Positions 5,809-5,922 of a stretch of 5,922 nucleotides of DNA are shown piece after piece. Under the pieces are notes generated by a model. It was given only the letters and a program-made list of their open reading frames with translations, was not told the DNA's origin and did no database searches. Made by a program: the position numbers and the translations under genes. How positions within the stretch are numbered: position 1 is the first letter of the stretch; every line of letters starts with the position of its first letter. The stretch covers positions 1 through 5,922 of the forward strand of contig JAHIZR010000484.1 of the NCBI GenBank assembly GCA_018814465.1, given 5' to 3'. Origin of the DNA: a bacterium (GTDB lineage Bacteria; Electryoneota; RPQS01).

Positions 5809-5919
5809 GATGCTGTCATTCCGAAAACTCGCTCGATGGCTTACTATCCCACACCGTCCTCGGTGTGGGTGCCTAATGCGAGTTATCCGGAATCCCGGCT
5901 TATTAGGTACCAGAGCATC
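5809..5919. repeat. Nested palindromic element downstream of the cytochrome operon
   Basis: Five inverted pairs are nested around one centre: GATGCT 5809-5814/AGCATC 5914-5919; ATTCCG 5818-5823/CGGAAT 5888-5893; AACTCGC 5826-5832/GCGAGTT 5878-5884; GGC 5838-5840/GCC 5871-5873; and CCCACACCG 5848-5856/CGGTGTGGG 5861-5869 with a TCCT loop. This looks like a dispersed intergenic palindrome (REP- or MITE-like) or a large RNA structure. No open frame lies inside. Confidence 0.55.
5848..5869 (+). terminator. Strong 9-bp hairpin, possible transcript end of the cytochrome operon
   Basis: CCCACACCG and CGGTGTGGG pair perfectly around a TCCT loop, 50 bases after the stop codon. The following bases (tgcctaatgcg) have no T run, so intrinsic termination is doubtful; it may instead protect the 3' end or be the core of the larger palindrome. 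Confidence 0.4.
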
Positions 5920-5922
5920 AAG

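Overview
This window looks like chromosomal DNA from a diderm bacterium with anaerobic, quinone-linked respiration. The evidence is two exported multihaem c-type cytochromes, one fused to a quinol-type cytochrome b, beside molybdenum cofactor genes for the bis-MGD type of cofactor and an Fe-S type Rrf2 regulator. Coding DNA has intermediate GC and intergenic DNA is AT-rich. Shine-Dalgarno sites and sigma70-like hexamers are recognisable. The MoaC/MoaB fusion and the c554-type cytochrome would fit an FCB-group or related environmental lineage, but sequence reading alone cannot settle taxonomy.

Layout. Positions 1-1412 (minus strand) hold mobA followed by a moaC-moaB fusion that runs off the left edge; the two overlap by ATGA and form one transcription unit. 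Positions 1413-1629 are a divergent promoter region with a strong TTGACA-N17-TATATT promoter facing right and a weaker candidate facing left. Positions 1630-2046 encode a three-cysteine Rrf2 regulator, followed by a hairpin terminator candidate. Positions 2083-2697 are an AT-rich gap that contains what looks like a decayed GIY-YIG reading frame joined to tRNA-like sequence on the minus strand, then a TTGATA-N17-TATATT promoter. Positions 2698-3246 encode an exported tetrahaem c554-family cytochrome. After a 76-base spacer with a GC hairpin, positions 3323-5797 encode an 824-residue protein with 17 CxxCH motifs and a C-terminal five-helix cytochrome b. Positions 5809-5919 form a nested palindromic element.

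Working model (inference). The large fusion takes electrons from menaquinol or quinol through its b-type membrane domain, passes them along a 17-haem periplasmic wire, and hands them to the tetrahaem c554-like protein or directly to a terminal acceptor. The domain order resembles CbcL of Geobacter but with a much longer haem arm. The Rrf2 protein, with Cys spacing close to IscR/NsrR, is a natural candidate to switch this pair in response to NO, redox state or Fe-S status. The divergent Moco genes would supply cofactor to molybdoenzymes of anaerobic respiration elsewhere in the genome. The most notable points are the 17-haem/cytochrome b fusion, its tandem dihaem modules, and a MoaC domain that has lost most of its known catalytic residues while its MoaB partner domain is intact.
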